64,000 bases of DNA, from positions 1,291,592 to 1,355,591 of the forward strand of contig NW_006498102.1 in NCBI RefSeq assembly GCF_000471905.2, in the 5' to 3' direction. Numbering within the stretch: the stretch's first letter is position 1; each line of letters opens with the position of its first letter. The translations under genes and the position numbers were made by a program. Shown piece by piece: positions 11,801 to 24,695 of the stretch. The DNA comes from Amborella trichopoda. Taxonomy: Eukaryota > Streptophyta > Magnoliopsida > Amborellales > Amborellaceae. The notes under the pieces were generated by a model. The model did no database searches. It was given only the letters and a program-made list of their open reading frames with translations, and was not told the origin of the DNA.

Positions 11801-14800
11801 TCTCATTTTCTATGTCATCATCTGGGCCTTATCCCATCTACTTGGAGTTGGCTAACAAAACTATGATTTCGTGTAATATAACTAAGCATCCTCTAGACTA
11901 TAATCAATGTTATTGGCCAAGTGATGCGTACACCTTGTAATTCTACATGGCATGTGAACATGCTTGTCAAAGTGTAATTTTGTCAGTTAACCATGTGTAA
12001 GTTATTGCTTTTCAAAAAAAATAAAAAACATGTATTAAGTTATTTATGCATATATGTCCAAGCAATAAGTACCATAAAAATCATGTATAAATGGAAATAT
12101 ATTTGGTATGGTGATAAATGAAAGGGATTTAGTGATAATCTTCTCTGTTTTCAATTTAATATTGCCCATTTGATCATTTAAATGGTTACAAAGATATGAT
12201 ATATAATATGATAAAAAGTGTGCCTTGACCTGTTTCACGGTAGTATACTGCTAAACCTATTGTGAGGATTGAAACCTGTATGGTCACTTAGGTGTGAGAC
12301 TTATACTGAGCAATCATGTCCAAGGAATCTGGAATAAGCCTGTGGATCTGCTGGTGGCATCACAACCTTTGATGTATTATATAAGTGTATCTTGCAGTCT
12401 TAGGATGACAAGTTGTCAAACACTCAAGAGAGAGGGAGCATGTAGGTGTAAATATCTTTTGAGAGAGAGAGAGAGAGAGAGAGAGATTGTCCAGATGGCT
12501 TTTCCAGCTGTATGGGAAGAGCCCTACTTTTAAAAATTGCTCCAAACCCAAACAAAAGTGAATTGGTAGCATTTATACACTGGTTGGTATGCATAAAACA
12601 TTTCCTGGAAAAGTATCTTAGATTGATCTAATGACTTTGAAGAAATTATTGTGGTCATATGAGTACTTATCAATTTTTATGTTATTATTAATTCATATGG
12701 AATAATTACATGTTATTTGACTTCATTTTCATTTATTTATTTTTACAGACAAGTGTCGAAGGGTTGAAGATGGATGAGGTATGCACTTTAAAAGTATTCC
12801 AGTTTCTTCTGTCTAGTTGCTCTCCATAATCCAAAAAGTTGGCTTGGGAATAAATGTTTTTGTGGAAATGATTTCAAAAATCTGTGATTTTTGCTGGCGC
12901 GGGTTTCTTTGACAAACTAGATACTGGATATTATAGTTCTGCTCATCATTTTCCATTGGAATCATGGACATGTATTAATAGTAAGAGCATCCAAATATAA
13001 GCACCTGCCATATTTATTGTTTGGCATTTTGTGATCTAAAATAATTCCTCCTCACAGAAATGTTGTCATTTTTGAAGTGCATTTAGTTTTCTTTAATTTC
13101 ATCTGTTTGTGGCTCTACTACAAATGGTTAATCTCTACATTTGAATTTCTCACGGTGCTGATTGTAGGTTGAGAACCATTCCCCTATATGGGGTGTTTCC
13201 TTAGTATTATGTATGGTTACCAAACATTGGTGGTAAATATCTGTCATTTGGTGAGAGCTTTACTGGTGTGAAACTCAGACATTGCCTGGCATTTCCTAAT
13301 GTTTCAGAGATATGAAAAGAATTCCAGAGGCTTAGAGATATTTTCTAAAAGTTGGTTGCCTGAGACTTCTACTACAAAAGCAATTGTGTGCTTTTGTCAT
13401 GGATATGGGGATACATGCACCTTTTTCTTTGAAGGTAGGTACCTAGCCCATAAAGTTACATTAAATTTCTAGATTCTACTCAATATGTTCATTTAATCAT
13501 GAGAATGTTATCATGAACTATAGGAACTGCCAGGAAGTTGGCATCATCTGGATTTGGTGTGTTTAGTATGGACTACCCTGGTTTCGGCCTTTCGGAAGGG
13601 CTTCATGGCTATATTCCAAGCTTTGATGTACTTGTTGATGATGTCATTGAGCATTTCTCCAAAATCAGAGGTACTTCTTCTGTTCTTAGTGTTGCCTTTT
13701 CATATTAGTTAAGAAACATCTTTCTGTGGATGCGGATTTGAAGAAAATTTTTCTCTCTTAACATCAGTAATATATGATTTAGATCTTTCTTTTGAATTTA
13801 TTGTTAAGGAAAATAAGTGCATCTCTTTTGTGGCATTTTTAGTAAAAATGCTGGTCTTGCCATGATGTTGACTGCTTTCACAAAGAAGAGAAAAGTTCCA
13901 AGTAAACACATCTGCATGCAGCTTTTGTCATGAATTTGCAAAAGGCAATTTCCTCAGCTGCAGATGGTGATGGTTGAGTAGATTAGGATATTTCAAAACC
14001 TTAGTAATGAGCGCGGATTAGAGTACAGAGAGGAAAAGGTCATAAACACTTGCTCTGCCGAGCCTGTTTCTGTTGGTGCCTCAGATGATTCATGAGAAGA
14101 CTTTGGGTGTTTTCTTCAGAAAAAGGAAAACAAAAATATTGGAAGAAGTAAAAATATTTTTTTCGGCTAAAGATGGGTGAAGACGCCTAAGAATTCAGCT
14201 CAAAAAGACTGAAGAGGGCTGAAGCAGGCCCTTCTTTCTTTTGGAAGTTTCTTTGGAAGCTGAAGCAGAAAATATAAGCCTCTTTGGCCTGAAGCAAAGC
14301 CAACAACAGTGGGTAGGATTTATTATTCATGCATTGAAGTGCTTACATGATTCTAAGGTATCCTATGATTAAAGTACCCTATAGAAAAACAAACACGAGA
14401 ACATTATTAATCTGAGGACTAAAAATACTAGAGAACATTCATAGTGCAGTGAATCATCCCGATTCTTTTAGGCTCCTTTTCCCTGTCAGTTTTCCCATCA
14501 CTTTCTTATGCTCTTTCCTATGCATGTCTTCTTAACTTCTAAACCCCAAACCCAAAACCACTGCACTGCTCTCACCCCAAAAACAACACCAAACAAACAC
14601 CCCCACAAAAACCTCCAAACCAACACACCCCTACCCCACCCCCGAAAAAAAGAAAGAGAGAAAAAACAATCTATCTTTTCCCTTTCTCTTCTTTCACTTT
14701 CCGCTTGATGAATCCCTCCTTGTTTTCATGTTCTCTTGAATCGTGATCCCAATTTGATGTATACTTATTGAATGACTGGGTACTTACATAAGAATGGACA

Positions 14801-15334
14801 AACTTATAACTATAGTACCTGAAGCAATAATAAATGTAAGACAGAAAGGGCAATGGCCTATACTTGCTTCTTACAATCATTCTGCTTCCAAGGGCTTGTA
14901 GTAGGGTGCTCCAATATAAAGATGCTTTTGAGGTCTGGAAGGACTGCGAATGGTTTGCCAGCCTTGCTATTGATGGAGATGGTGGAATTGTGGATGTAGT
15001 ATATCCATCAAATGTTGAATAACGAATTGGTGTCGAAACCAAGGAATTTTGGAGCCGAGCATGGAAACTGATGCACCTAGGATTGAAAAGAGCCAAGAAA
15101 ACAATCACAAGGAACTTACCAAAGATGATGGGGCTCAAAATTTCATGAAGTTTCTTAAAACAGTCCAATAAAGTTTAGGAATGAATCCTTGGTGGTCGAA
15201 AATCTATGTATAACCCATCGTGCATTACACCAACTCTTCTACTCTAATACACCATCCTGTCCTACTTTCTGGATCCATAAAATAGACTTTCAAAAGAGAA
15301 ACTCCTACAATCAAAGCTTGCAGTCAACAAAACC

Positions 15335-15383
<49 letters not shown>

Positions 15384-18300
15384 TATTGTCAATTAGAAGA
15401 ACTCCTGAAAGTATTCTAGTTGCCCTATTTCTCATATTGTGTGACGCTTAGCGTCACAAGAAACTCCTACGGAGGCTGAGGTCATTTGGCCCTTTCATAG
15501 GCCATGCTCTTAACAGAGTGCCCCTGGTAGCTCCCCTGAAGGTGTTGACAAAATATAGAACTTTGTCAATTGAATTGGTCAAGGGATCTGAAGAATAAGA
15601 ATTGCAAAGTGAAACAAACAGAGCTAGAGGACAATCAAACAGATTAGACTAAATAAAATAAAATAGAGGTGATCATCCAATAATGCATGTTATAGCCAAC
15701 AATGTGAAACATGTTCGGAAGGAACTAAAGGAAACGATGGCTTCTTCTTTTTCTCCTTTTTCTGATAAGCAAAGGGAGCAATGACTTCATAGAAGGATAG
15801 TAAGCTCAAGATGTTATGGTGGCACCTTGCCTAGGACATGATGGTAGTTTCATATTATAATCTATTAATATATAGATATATAACAATTGTATTACATATT
15901 GTGTGTATATATGTGTGTGTGCATGCATGGGGGTGCACACGTGGTTGGGATACAGGTATGTCATTGAACTTTTTTTATTTTAAAAATATAGAGATAACTT
16001 GTGATTTTGAACTGAAAGAAAACTTATTAATCTATGATTAGAGTTGAGAAGATGTTTAATATGTTTATACTTCGACACATCAGCCATTTTACTTGAACAA
16101 GAATGAGACCTTTATTATTTTGTTCAAAAGAACAAAAATGAACAGTATAAAACCCCAAAGAAAGAAAATTTACTTCTTTATTGTTATTTTTCATATTTGG
16201 AACATTGAAATGTGCTTATTGGTCCATAATAGGGTTTAGGACTTTCATTGGTGTCTCTTGAAGGATCAAGTCCCAAAATAGGTTTTGGGTTAAGTATTTC
16301 TTTGGAAAATGGACTTCGAGATTAACTATGTTTTAATCCTTGCAAACCATGTAAAAGAATAGCAGCTCAAGTGGGCCCCAATGCTAATGGTAATTCTCCT
16401 AAGGTATGCCTAGGCAAGCTGCTAAGGCATGGGGTAACTTCTAAGTTACCATTGTTCAAAGTATAGCTATTTCCTTGGGCTGTGTAATAATGTCCAGTCC
16501 ACAATTTAACAAGATGGGATAATTTTTGATCTACCATTTAAAACGAGTTGAATATTTCATAACTTACAAAAATAGATAATATAAAAGATAGAATTTTTTC
16601 TAGTTAAGAAGATAGAACAATCATCATATAAAGACTGTAAAGTTATCTCATGAGAGAGGTTGATCATGCAACATAGGCTCATGGTTATGGATGTTTCCAT
16701 TAAGAGATGGAAGAGAAGTGATATTAATCGGTGTCCAAGAACTAAGTAATGGAACTTAAAAAGGGAGAAAACGGACTTATTTAGGAGTAAATTGATGAAA
16801 GAAGGAAACTAGAATTCGAAGAATGAAGTTAATCTTAGGTGGAATGAGATGGATGGTTGTATTAAAAGTACAAAAAACGTTTTATGGGAATCTATAGGGA
16901 AAAGACATCAAAAGGCTGTTAACAAAAAACAATCATGTTATAAAGCTTGGATGGGAATAAACATGTTCAAACTTTAGAAGAATATACAAATGCCTAGAGG
17001 AACGCTAGGAACATAGTAAGGCTAAACTTAAAGTGAAAACGCTACCATCAAACTAGCCATATGAGAGAGGGGAACTGTAGGGACTTAGATCATGTTAAAT
17101 GCATTTAAGAGTAAAGGTGTTGGTGAAGGATGACAATGTAAATGAAAGGTGGAGAATCTATTTCAGAAATTGTTAAATGACGACCGTTATGGGAGTTCAG
17201 TGTTTTAAGGAACCATTGACATAAATGAGGTCAGAGGTTATAGATACTTTCATAGGATTAGGACATCTGAAGTGAAACAAGCTTTGAGAAAGATGAAAAT
17301 AGGAAAGACTTTATGACCAGAAGATGAAAATAGGAAAGACTTTATGACCAGATGATATATTGATAGAGGTTTAAAAGTGCATAGGAGAGGTTGACATATT
17401 CTAGTTGACCAAGTTGACCAACAAGATTTTGAGAATAATGAAAATTCCAGATGAATGTGGGAAAGTATTGTGGTACCTATTTACAAGAACAAATGATACA
17501 TATAGGGTTGTACGAACTATCGAGGGATCAAATTTATAAGCCGAACTATGAGACTATGGGAGAGTGTGATTGAGCAACAACTAAGATGTGAAATGAGTGG
17601 ATCTAAAAATGAGTTTGTATTTATGCCAAAGGAGGTCAATCATTGAAGTTATTTTTCTACGTAGGCAATTGATTGAGAAATTTAGGGAGAAGTGAAAGAC
17701 ATATGGATGTTCTTTATGATTTAGAGAAAGCATACAATAGAGTACTTAGAGAAAATTTAGTAGGTGCTGGAAAAGAAAATTTTCTCGAGAAGGATATATT
17801 CACATGGTTAGGGATATGCACGAGGGAGTGCTAATTAATGTGAGGACAACTAGTGGAGAGACAAGTAAGTTTGCAGTGACCGTCCGTCGGCTTGCATCAG
17901 GGGTCAGTCTTGAGCTCTTATCTTCGTGCTTTAGTTATGGACGAGTTAACGCGGCATTTGTAGGATAATATCTCGTGTTGTATGTTGTTTGCAGATGATA
18001 GAATTTTGATTGATGAGACTAGAGACAATGTAAACGTGAAGTTAGAAATTTTTAGGGATGCTTTGAAATCTAAAGTTTTTAAAATTAGCCAGACTTATAC
18101 AAAACATATGGAATGCAAGTTTAGTAATGTTAGGAGCATAAATGAGTAATTGGTTAGAATTTATGGCTTAGAAGTACCTAAGAGAGATTATCTTTTATAT
18201 CTTGGGTCAATAATTCATAAGAAAGGAGATATTGAGGAAGATGTTGCTCATAGAATTGGAGCTGGGTGGGCAAAGTGGAGATGTCTTCCTGGAGTCTTAT

Positions 18301-21146
18301 TTGTTGTCGCATGCCAATGAAAATGAAGGGGAAGTTCTATGGGATGGCTCTGAGACCAGCCATGCTTTATGGGATGGAATGTTGGGCGGTCAAGAAACAA
18401 CGTATCCATAGAATGATTGTAGTTGAGATAAGCATGTTGAGATGGATGAGTTGCAAGACAAAAAAGGATAGAATTCAAAATAAATGCATGCGAGGAAACT
18501 TAGGGGCAACTCCAAAAAGCGATAAAATGAGGGAAAGTAGTACTAGTCATGTTAACGTCGACCTAGAATATCACCAATTAAGAGGGGTGCTTTGGTTCAA
18601 GTGGAAGGCTCTAAAAGAGTACGGGGAACAAGATTTGTGTAACTGACCCCAAATAATTATGATAAGACTCAGATGATGATGATGATGATGATGGTGATGG
18701 TGGTAGAAATATTTGATGCGACTCTCCTTGCCCTTGCATATATATGTATACAGTAGTTGAGTCTTTTGAGTAGGTGGCTGGTTTGATTCAAGCCTGGAAT
18801 GCGGTGCTTCAACACATTAATGAACTTGTGATAAAAGAAGCTACCTGGGACCCAGACCCCTGCTTATATTACTATTCCACCAATGAGACTTTAGTATAGA
18901 GAACAAAATGGTTTCGTGAACCAAATCAAATTAGGACAAACCCATGTTACATGAAATCTGTTTCAGGATTTTGAACTTCAAGTCACTAGTTCAGAAAACT
19001 CTAATAATGTTACTTCTCGATGTATATATATTTTTTTGTCTATTTTATTGTCCAACACTGGGTATAAGTACCGTATAAGCTTCTCATTCCCATTCTTTAT
19101 ATTTGAAAGTAAACATGAAACTGGTCATGTTCTTGTCATGCGTGAGTGTTTCTTATCTCAGTTGTGAAGGGTCTTCATTATGGATGACACTACTTTGGCT
19201 CATTTTGGTGGAATTCTTGATCTGGATGTTTCATTATCTGGCAAAGAATGAAATAAATCTAGTAATTATCATATTGTTCTTCCTAATTTCTCTTCAGTCA
19301 TCTGATTCTGACTTCTTTTTTGGTTTTTCAGAAAGATCTGAGTTTTGCAACCTCCCATTCTTCCTTTTTGGAGAGTCTATGGGTGGAGCAGTAGCTCTCA
19401 AGGTGCACTTGAAGCAACCCCATTCATGGGATGGTGCAGTACTTGTTGCCCCTATGTGTAAGGTAATAATATGTAAACTAGCTAAGTTATCCATCTTCTC
19501 TTCTTAATTAGCCAACCCTTTATTAACTGAACTTTTCATTCTCTCTTAGATTGCAGACAATATGGTTCCTCCTTGGCTGGTGACACAAATGTTGATTGGA
19601 ATTGCTAATGTCCTTCCAAGACATAAGTTGGTTCCGCAATCAGATTTAGCAGATATGGCATTTAGGGACTTGGAAAAGAGAAAACTGGTGAGCTAAATTT
19701 CAGCATTCCTTGTTTCTAAATGGTAAATCTTACCATAATCCTATGGAATATGGTGGACTTCAAAGGAGGATCTGCCATTTGTTCCTGATGATAAACATTG
19801 GGGACACCCATGTACAGTTAATCTCCACCATCCATCATAGGGAATGGATGGTGGATGATGCCTTTTGGAGCACTATATACTATGATGGAATATGGTATAC
19901 TTTTCCTTTATAAATGTTTTATGTTCCTAGCATAAGTTAACTGTATTTCAACAACATAACACTAACTTGGACGTATCTCAATTCTCATGAATGTAGTGTT
20001 CATATAACGTAATTTCTTACAAAGACAAGCCACGACTCCGAACTGCAGTGGAGATGTTACGAACTTGCCAAGAGATAGAACGCCGACTCCAAGATGTAAG
20101 AAAATATTTCTCATCTCATTTTATCATTTGTTCTTATTAACGCATGCTAAGTTGTGATTTGCACAAAATCTTACTACTGAAGAATTAGTGATTTTATTTT
20201 TATTTTTTATTTTTTGGTAATTGTGAATTGATTTTGTAAGATCAGGTTTACCCCAAAAACTTTAAACCATCTTAACATAAGAACAGGAGGTAATAATTTA
20301 TCATCAGAACAGAATAATAACAACAAAAATGATTTGAAAGGTCAATACGGAAACAAAATAAAATGAAACCAATCAACAAGAGAACTAGAAGAGAGAAACA
20401 ATCATTACTAGTATGAAATGATTCCAAAGAAAATCGAAAAAAAGAGAGAAAGAGAGACGGAGAGAGAGAGAGAGAGAGATGACAGTGGTGCAGAGCACAT
20501 AATCTGCACATATAATTCCTTTCACCAGTGACCAGCCCATGTTTCTTCTAGAACTCCTGAGTGTTATCAATTATGTTCTTAAGCAGTCTAGAAAATAAAA
20601 TTAGCTATATCACAAATATTCTAGCTAGAGGACCTTTGTTGTGAATTCATGGCAGATTGTTTTTTACGTCAGATAGTATACCATACACTAGTATGTGTGT
20701 GGTACACCACAAGCACATCTGCATCCTTTCCAGATGGCCAGTGGTGATCAAAATGTACACATTAGGGACATAGTCAATCTCTACTGTCCATGTTCTAGGG
20801 CATATGGTGGATGTCCCCATGGTGTACCATATGTTATTGGTGTCTTTCTTACGTTATATTACATGAAGTAGAAATTACAAACATATAGGTATCACTAAAG
20901 TTCTATTTTGTTTAGGTCTCTTTGCCGTTATTGATTCTACATGGAGAGGCAGATGTGGTCACTGATCCATCAGTGAGTAAAGCTCTCCATCAGAAGGCAA
21001 GCAGCAAGGATAAGAAGCTCTGCTTATATGAGAATGCATATCATGCTATACTAGAAGGGGAATCAGATGAGATGATATTCAGGGTTCTTGGTGATATTAT
21101 ATCTTGGCTTGATGAACATTATTCTTTGAAGATCCGGCAATCATGA
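8881..21146 (+). CDS. Alpha/beta-hydrolase, monoacylglycerol lipase / caffeoylshikimate esterase-like
   Basis: Eight exons join in frame to 355 aa: 8881-9045, 12749-12778, 13308-13434, 13524-13670, 19332-19462, 19550-19687, 19997-20095, 20916-21146. All introns start GT and end AG. The start at 8881 is the first in-frame ATG. The family cleaves ester bonds of monoacylglycerols, lysophospholipids or, in one plant member, caffeoyl shikimate; the substrate cannot be told from sequence. Visible motifs: HGYGD oxyanion-loop region at residues 96-100, GESMGG nucleophile elbow with Ser172, Asp292 in HGEADVVTD, His322 in ENAYHAI. MDYPGFGLSEGLHGYIPS is typical of the plant group. The N-terminal 60 residues are basic and helical (RERRRAREAFKDLQ), as in longer plant members. 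Length is normal. Intron 4 carries an RTE retroposon. The frame is intact, so the gene is probably functional. Confidence 0.94.
9046..12748 (+). other. Intron 1 of the hydrolase gene (3.7 kb)
   Basis: T-rich after the GTAATG donor and ending TTTTTACAG. It holds only short meaningless open frames, a (GA)n run near 12462-12485 and a short direct repeat (CACTGGCC-CCCACTGGG) near 11707-11755. No transposon protein was recognised. Confidence 0.6.
15335..15383. repeat. (AC)n(TA)n compound microsatellite
   Basis: About 17 CA units followed directly by about 7-8 TA units, within intron 4 of the hydrolase gene. Likely polymorphic in length. Confidence 0.9.
16640..18703 (+). mobile_element. RTE-type non-LTR retrotransposon, 5'-truncated (RTE-1)
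   Basis: Starts within the endonuclease C-terminal part and runs through reverse transcriptase to a 3' tail of (ATG)n repeats (18671-18692), typical of plant RTE elements, which end in short tandem repeats rather than poly(A). RT pieces are visible in changing frames: a KVKEALRKMK-like block near 17270, MPDEWRKSIVVPIYKN-like text near 17440, and an intact LFADD catalytic box near 17985-18000. The C-terminal part at 18266-18646 includes [17 protein letters not shown]. Many frameshifts and stops make it a dead copy. It lies sense to the host gene in intron 4. A 30-bp unit is duplicated at about 17293-17352. Confidence 0.88.
19688..20915 (+). other. Introns 6 and 7 of the hydrolase gene, with a MITE-like segment
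   Basis: Two introns (19688-19996 and 20096-20915) flank exon 7. About 20668-20845 holds inverted GTATACCAT / ATGGTGTAC-type words and a GGATGTCCCC segment resembling 19795-19860 of intron 6. This suggests small palindromic MITE-like repeats, but no target duplication was established. A (GA)n run lies at about 20460-20480. Confidence 0.35.
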
Positions 21147-22028
21147 GACGTGCCTCTATTTACAGCTCTTATTTTCTCATGTCCTAAGTTTCTCATTTAT
21201 GTCAACATGTAATACATAAATTATGTCAATTAATAATGTTTCTGTGATGGGTGGATCATTGATTCCAAGTACTATGGATGGGAAGTTGAGGGTGACAAAG
21301 ATGAGTATCTCTTAGTGTTTACTTGAAGCTGGCCCAGATGTAAATAACTGTTCAATATGACAGCAAGAGGATGCACATGGACAAATATGTAATGACCAAA
21401 GCGTGAAAGATCAGTTTATAAGCAACTGGTTTTTGTGATTCTTATAAAGAAAATCCACATCTATGTTTCCGTCTGGGAGCTTTTAATTCCAGTTCTTGAA
21501 GGTAACTTTGAGACATCTTACTCAAAAGCTCCGTCTTCAAATTGATCACTGATTGAATAGACTAAAAAAATGCAAAGGTACTGTAATGTTTTCTGAAATG
21601 ACAATTGACAAATACACTCAGAGAAAAAAAAAAAAAAAGAGAATTTAAAAGCACATGATTTTGAAATGAGAAAGAATTATGGATGTCATTTCCAAGTTGT
21701 TGAGTACCTTTTGCCATAAGTAGACTCCTTGTTCTGTGTAACCCAAGGATTCCGTATTGTTGTATTTTAATAACAAAGCATGCGGATGCAAATGCTCAGG
21801 GGCCTTCAAAATGTGTTGCCTCCAATAAGAAACAACGGTCTATTTAAATGAGATCTAATAATCCACCATCTAGGGGAATTGTTCTTTTCAATATCAATTT
21901 TGGGGATTGTTCTTTTCAATACAATTTCGTTAGTGGTATCATAATTTGCTCCAAACTCTCCAGCTTCGTGGTAGGCATATCGGTTCAGGTAAGGAAAGTC
22001 AAGTGTTTGAACCCTTTTTGAGTCTTGT
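21147..22028. other. 3' leader and downstream region of the hydrolase gene
   Basis: The first 100 bases after the stop are T-rich with AATACA at 21211 and AATAAT at 21232, possible polyadenylation signals. No gene is seen in the remainder. Confidence 0.4.
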
Positions 22029-22036
22029 TCAAACTA

Positions 22037-22278
22037 AGGGCGGCAACAGGCTGGCCCGGCAGGGCCATTATTGGGCTTGGTCCGGCCCTTGTCCACATGA
22101 GGCCTGCCTAGACCCGGCCCCCTGGGAGGACCATACTGGGCCAAAAACAAATGAAGAAATAACAAAAGAGTTTAGGGGGAAAAAAAGAGATCCAAACCAG
22201 GCGGCACTGGCCCTAGCCTTGCGGGCCACAGTTCGTAGCCCAAGTCCTACTTTTTTAGGGTTGTGCTGCAGCCGTATC
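22037..22278. mobile_element. Small hAT-type MITE (242 bp)
   Basis: A GC-rich segment bounded by a perfect 8-bp duplication TCAAACTA at 22029-22036 and 22279-22286. The left end begins AGGGCGGCAACAGG and the right end, read inward, GATACGGCTGCAGCAC, a weak inverted pair. The 8-bp duplication and GGCCCGGCCC-type subterminal text suit the hAT superfamily. Not coding. Confidence 0.7.
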
Positions 22279-22286
22279 TCAAACTA

Positions 22287-23709
22287 ACATATGCTTCTAT
22301 CATCTGGTCCATGATTTGGATATTATATTGGTCTTTTTTAAAAGGAAAACTTATCGCATACACCAATAATTTCAATTAAGGTTTAACAAAACCGATCGGT
22401 GCCCCGGATTGGCCATCTCAAAAATCAAGTTGAATCAATGGATTGGCATTCTAGATTGGAGAATCGGCATGATCGGCTGGTTTTGATATAGGGGTGGTGT
22501 ATTATGTACTTTAATTATTTTTGTAAAAATACGATGTTGTTGCCTGTTTGCTTGTTTGGATGCCTATTGATTATTGAATATTTTAGGATTCTCAACCTCT
22601 AAAATTCTTATTGAAGATGACTTCTCTCTCTAACAATTTTGGTTTTAGTAGAGAAACATGCGTAAACGGTTTGTGTTTGATGAAAATTTAAATGTTGTTT
22701 CCTCGAGTGTAGAATTTTAAATGCATTAATATTTTTTTTATATTTATATATTATATATTGTTTTCATATAGTTTTTGAAAATATCAATTAATTATGTTCA
22801 TATAGTGTTTTCACTTTTAACAAATATCAATCGCAATATTTTTGTGTACTACGTGAAAGAATATGTCGTAGTTGAGAAGATGAAATTGTTACGAATTGTA
22901 AATTTGGAGACGCATTTGGTTGTATAAAAGACATTGCTTCTCCTTCTTAAACGTGATTGGTGTGCATGGCTAAGCTTTGGCGTACAGTGGGGGTGTATCA
23001 TGCCATTGTTTTTTACACGTGGAAGGACAAGGGATGGGCGAGTAACTATTTAGGGTGTATTTTACCGAATTTCTTACATGGGGAAGGGATAAGACATGGG
23101 CTAGCAACTATTTAATTTCAAAAAGACAAGGAAGGGACGAAGGATGGGATTTCGAAAAGAAGACGGTACTATTTACATGTGGAAGGGACAGGAGGTGGAC
23201 TAGTTAACAAGTACTATTTAATTTCATAAGGATAAAAATAAAAGGAAAAATCATTTAAAAATGCTTTTAAAATACAAAAGGACAAATTGGTAGGGACTAG
23301 CCTAAACCGGCCGGTTATTGGAGACGCAACTGGTTCCCAATATATTATAGAAACCAAGTCGTTCAGGAAGGAATTATGATTTGGATTGGACGATTTCAAT
23401 CTGGATCACCGATTTTTCAAACACCGATTTCAACTATTTAATATTTTACACTTTTCAGCTATTCCAACTCATGGATGTTTTTAATGGCCAGGGCATTTTA
23501 AAATTAAATAAAAAATAATTACATTAATAAATAATAAAATATTAATAATTTTGATAAATTCCTTTTTCTTTTTGTAAATGCTATTGTCATAGGGCCTCTT
23601 ATGAGACCAAAAGGGATTATATCATATTATCGGCCGTGTTCTCCTATGACTCATAGGCTATGAGACTAAATACCACGTGTTCATTTACATTCTTTATGAA
23701 ATTCATCTA
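22287..23709. other. Intergenic, possible degraded hAT-like repeat
   Basis: No gene is seen. Words such as AACCGATCGGT (22390) and GATCACCGATTTTTC (23403) resemble subterminal text of the hAT MITEs at 23985 and 28361, so an old element may lie here, but ends could not be fixed. GGAAGGGA-type units recur near 23020-23200. Confidence 0.35.
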
Positions 23710-23984
23710 GGAAAGCTAATTTTCAAGCCTAAGTCAAATAAAGGGCGTTGAACTTTTGTACATATCCTACCATAATATTTTTAGTATCGTACCCTAAACT
23801 TCAATATTATTTTTTTTGTATTTACGCTCTCAATCAAAAAAAAAAAGGACTAAAATGTTATTTCCCTTTCTCTCTACCTGCCCTCTCTCTTCTGCTTTTT
23901 TCTCTCTACATAGCCAGAAATCTACTCTTTTCTTATTCTCTTACGTCTTCTCTCTACCCATCCTCTCTCTCTCTCTACCCACCC

Positions 23985-24436
23985 CAGTGTTTGCAAAATT
24001 GAACCGAAACAATTAACTAGACATGGGGTCAGAAGCGGTTTAACCGACTTAATCGGTAAACCGGCTGATTCAACCGTGCTAACAGGGCAAATCTTGGGTG
24101 GCCAAAAAATTGTTGAAAAAAATAAAAAACATGCAAAAAAAATCTACTAAAATATGAAAAGTATAAAAATAATGATTAAAACAAAACGCATTCAAATCAA
24201 GTTGAAAATTAATGAAAAACATGGATTTTAAAAGTGAGTATTAATGACCAAAACAGTTAAAAAAATATTAAAAAATGTATTAGAAATCAAATTCCTTATT
24301 TTTAGGATTTTATATACATTTTTTTGAATTTTTATTTTTAAAATATCGGCCGATCACCAAAACCGGAATCGACAAGGGGCCGGTTCCGATCTAACTCGGC
24401 GGTTACCGGTTAGATCGCCCGGTTTTTCTAACAATG
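23985..24436. mobile_element. hAT-type MITE nested in the Pack-MULE-like element
   Basis: 452 bp. The ends are CAGTGTTTGCAAAATTG on the left and, read inward from the right, CATTGTTAGAAAAACCGG. The 8-bp flanks ACCCACCC (23977-23984) and ACCCGCCC (24437-24444) match at 7 of 8. Subterminal CGGTTTAACCG-like and CCGGTTCCG-like text resembles the copy at 28361-28840. Non-coding. Confidence 0.8.
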
Positions 24437-24695
24437 ACCCGCCCTCTATCTATCTATGTTCCTCTCTCTACCTGCTTTCTCTCTTTCTCTCTACCTGCTT
24501 TCCTCTTTTTCTCTATCTGCCCTCTCTTTTTCTCTCTCTATCGCCATCTCTCTCTACCCTCCCTCTCTCTCGCCTCTCTTTTTCTCTCTCTATTCGTCAT
24601 GTCTCTTTACCCATCCTTTCTCTCCTCTCTCTTTCTCTCTACCCACCCTCTCTCTATCTTCTCTCTATTTCTCTCTCTACCCGCTGTCTCTCACT

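Larger units (their letters stand above)
13671..19331 (+). other. Intron 4 of the hydrolase gene (5.7 kb)
   Basis: Runs from GTACTTC to TTTTTCAG. It contains an AC/AT microsatellite and a 2-kb RTE-type retroposon, listed separately. The parts at 13671-15334, 15384-16640 and 18704-19331 show nothing recognisable; a minus-strand open frame at 14671-15168 has no family I know. Confidence 0.65.

Noticed and set aside
14671-15168. 165-residue minus-strand open frame in intron 4 of the hydrolase gene
   Set aside because: No recognisable domain, an odd composition, and no neighbouring signals; treated as chance or an old repeat.
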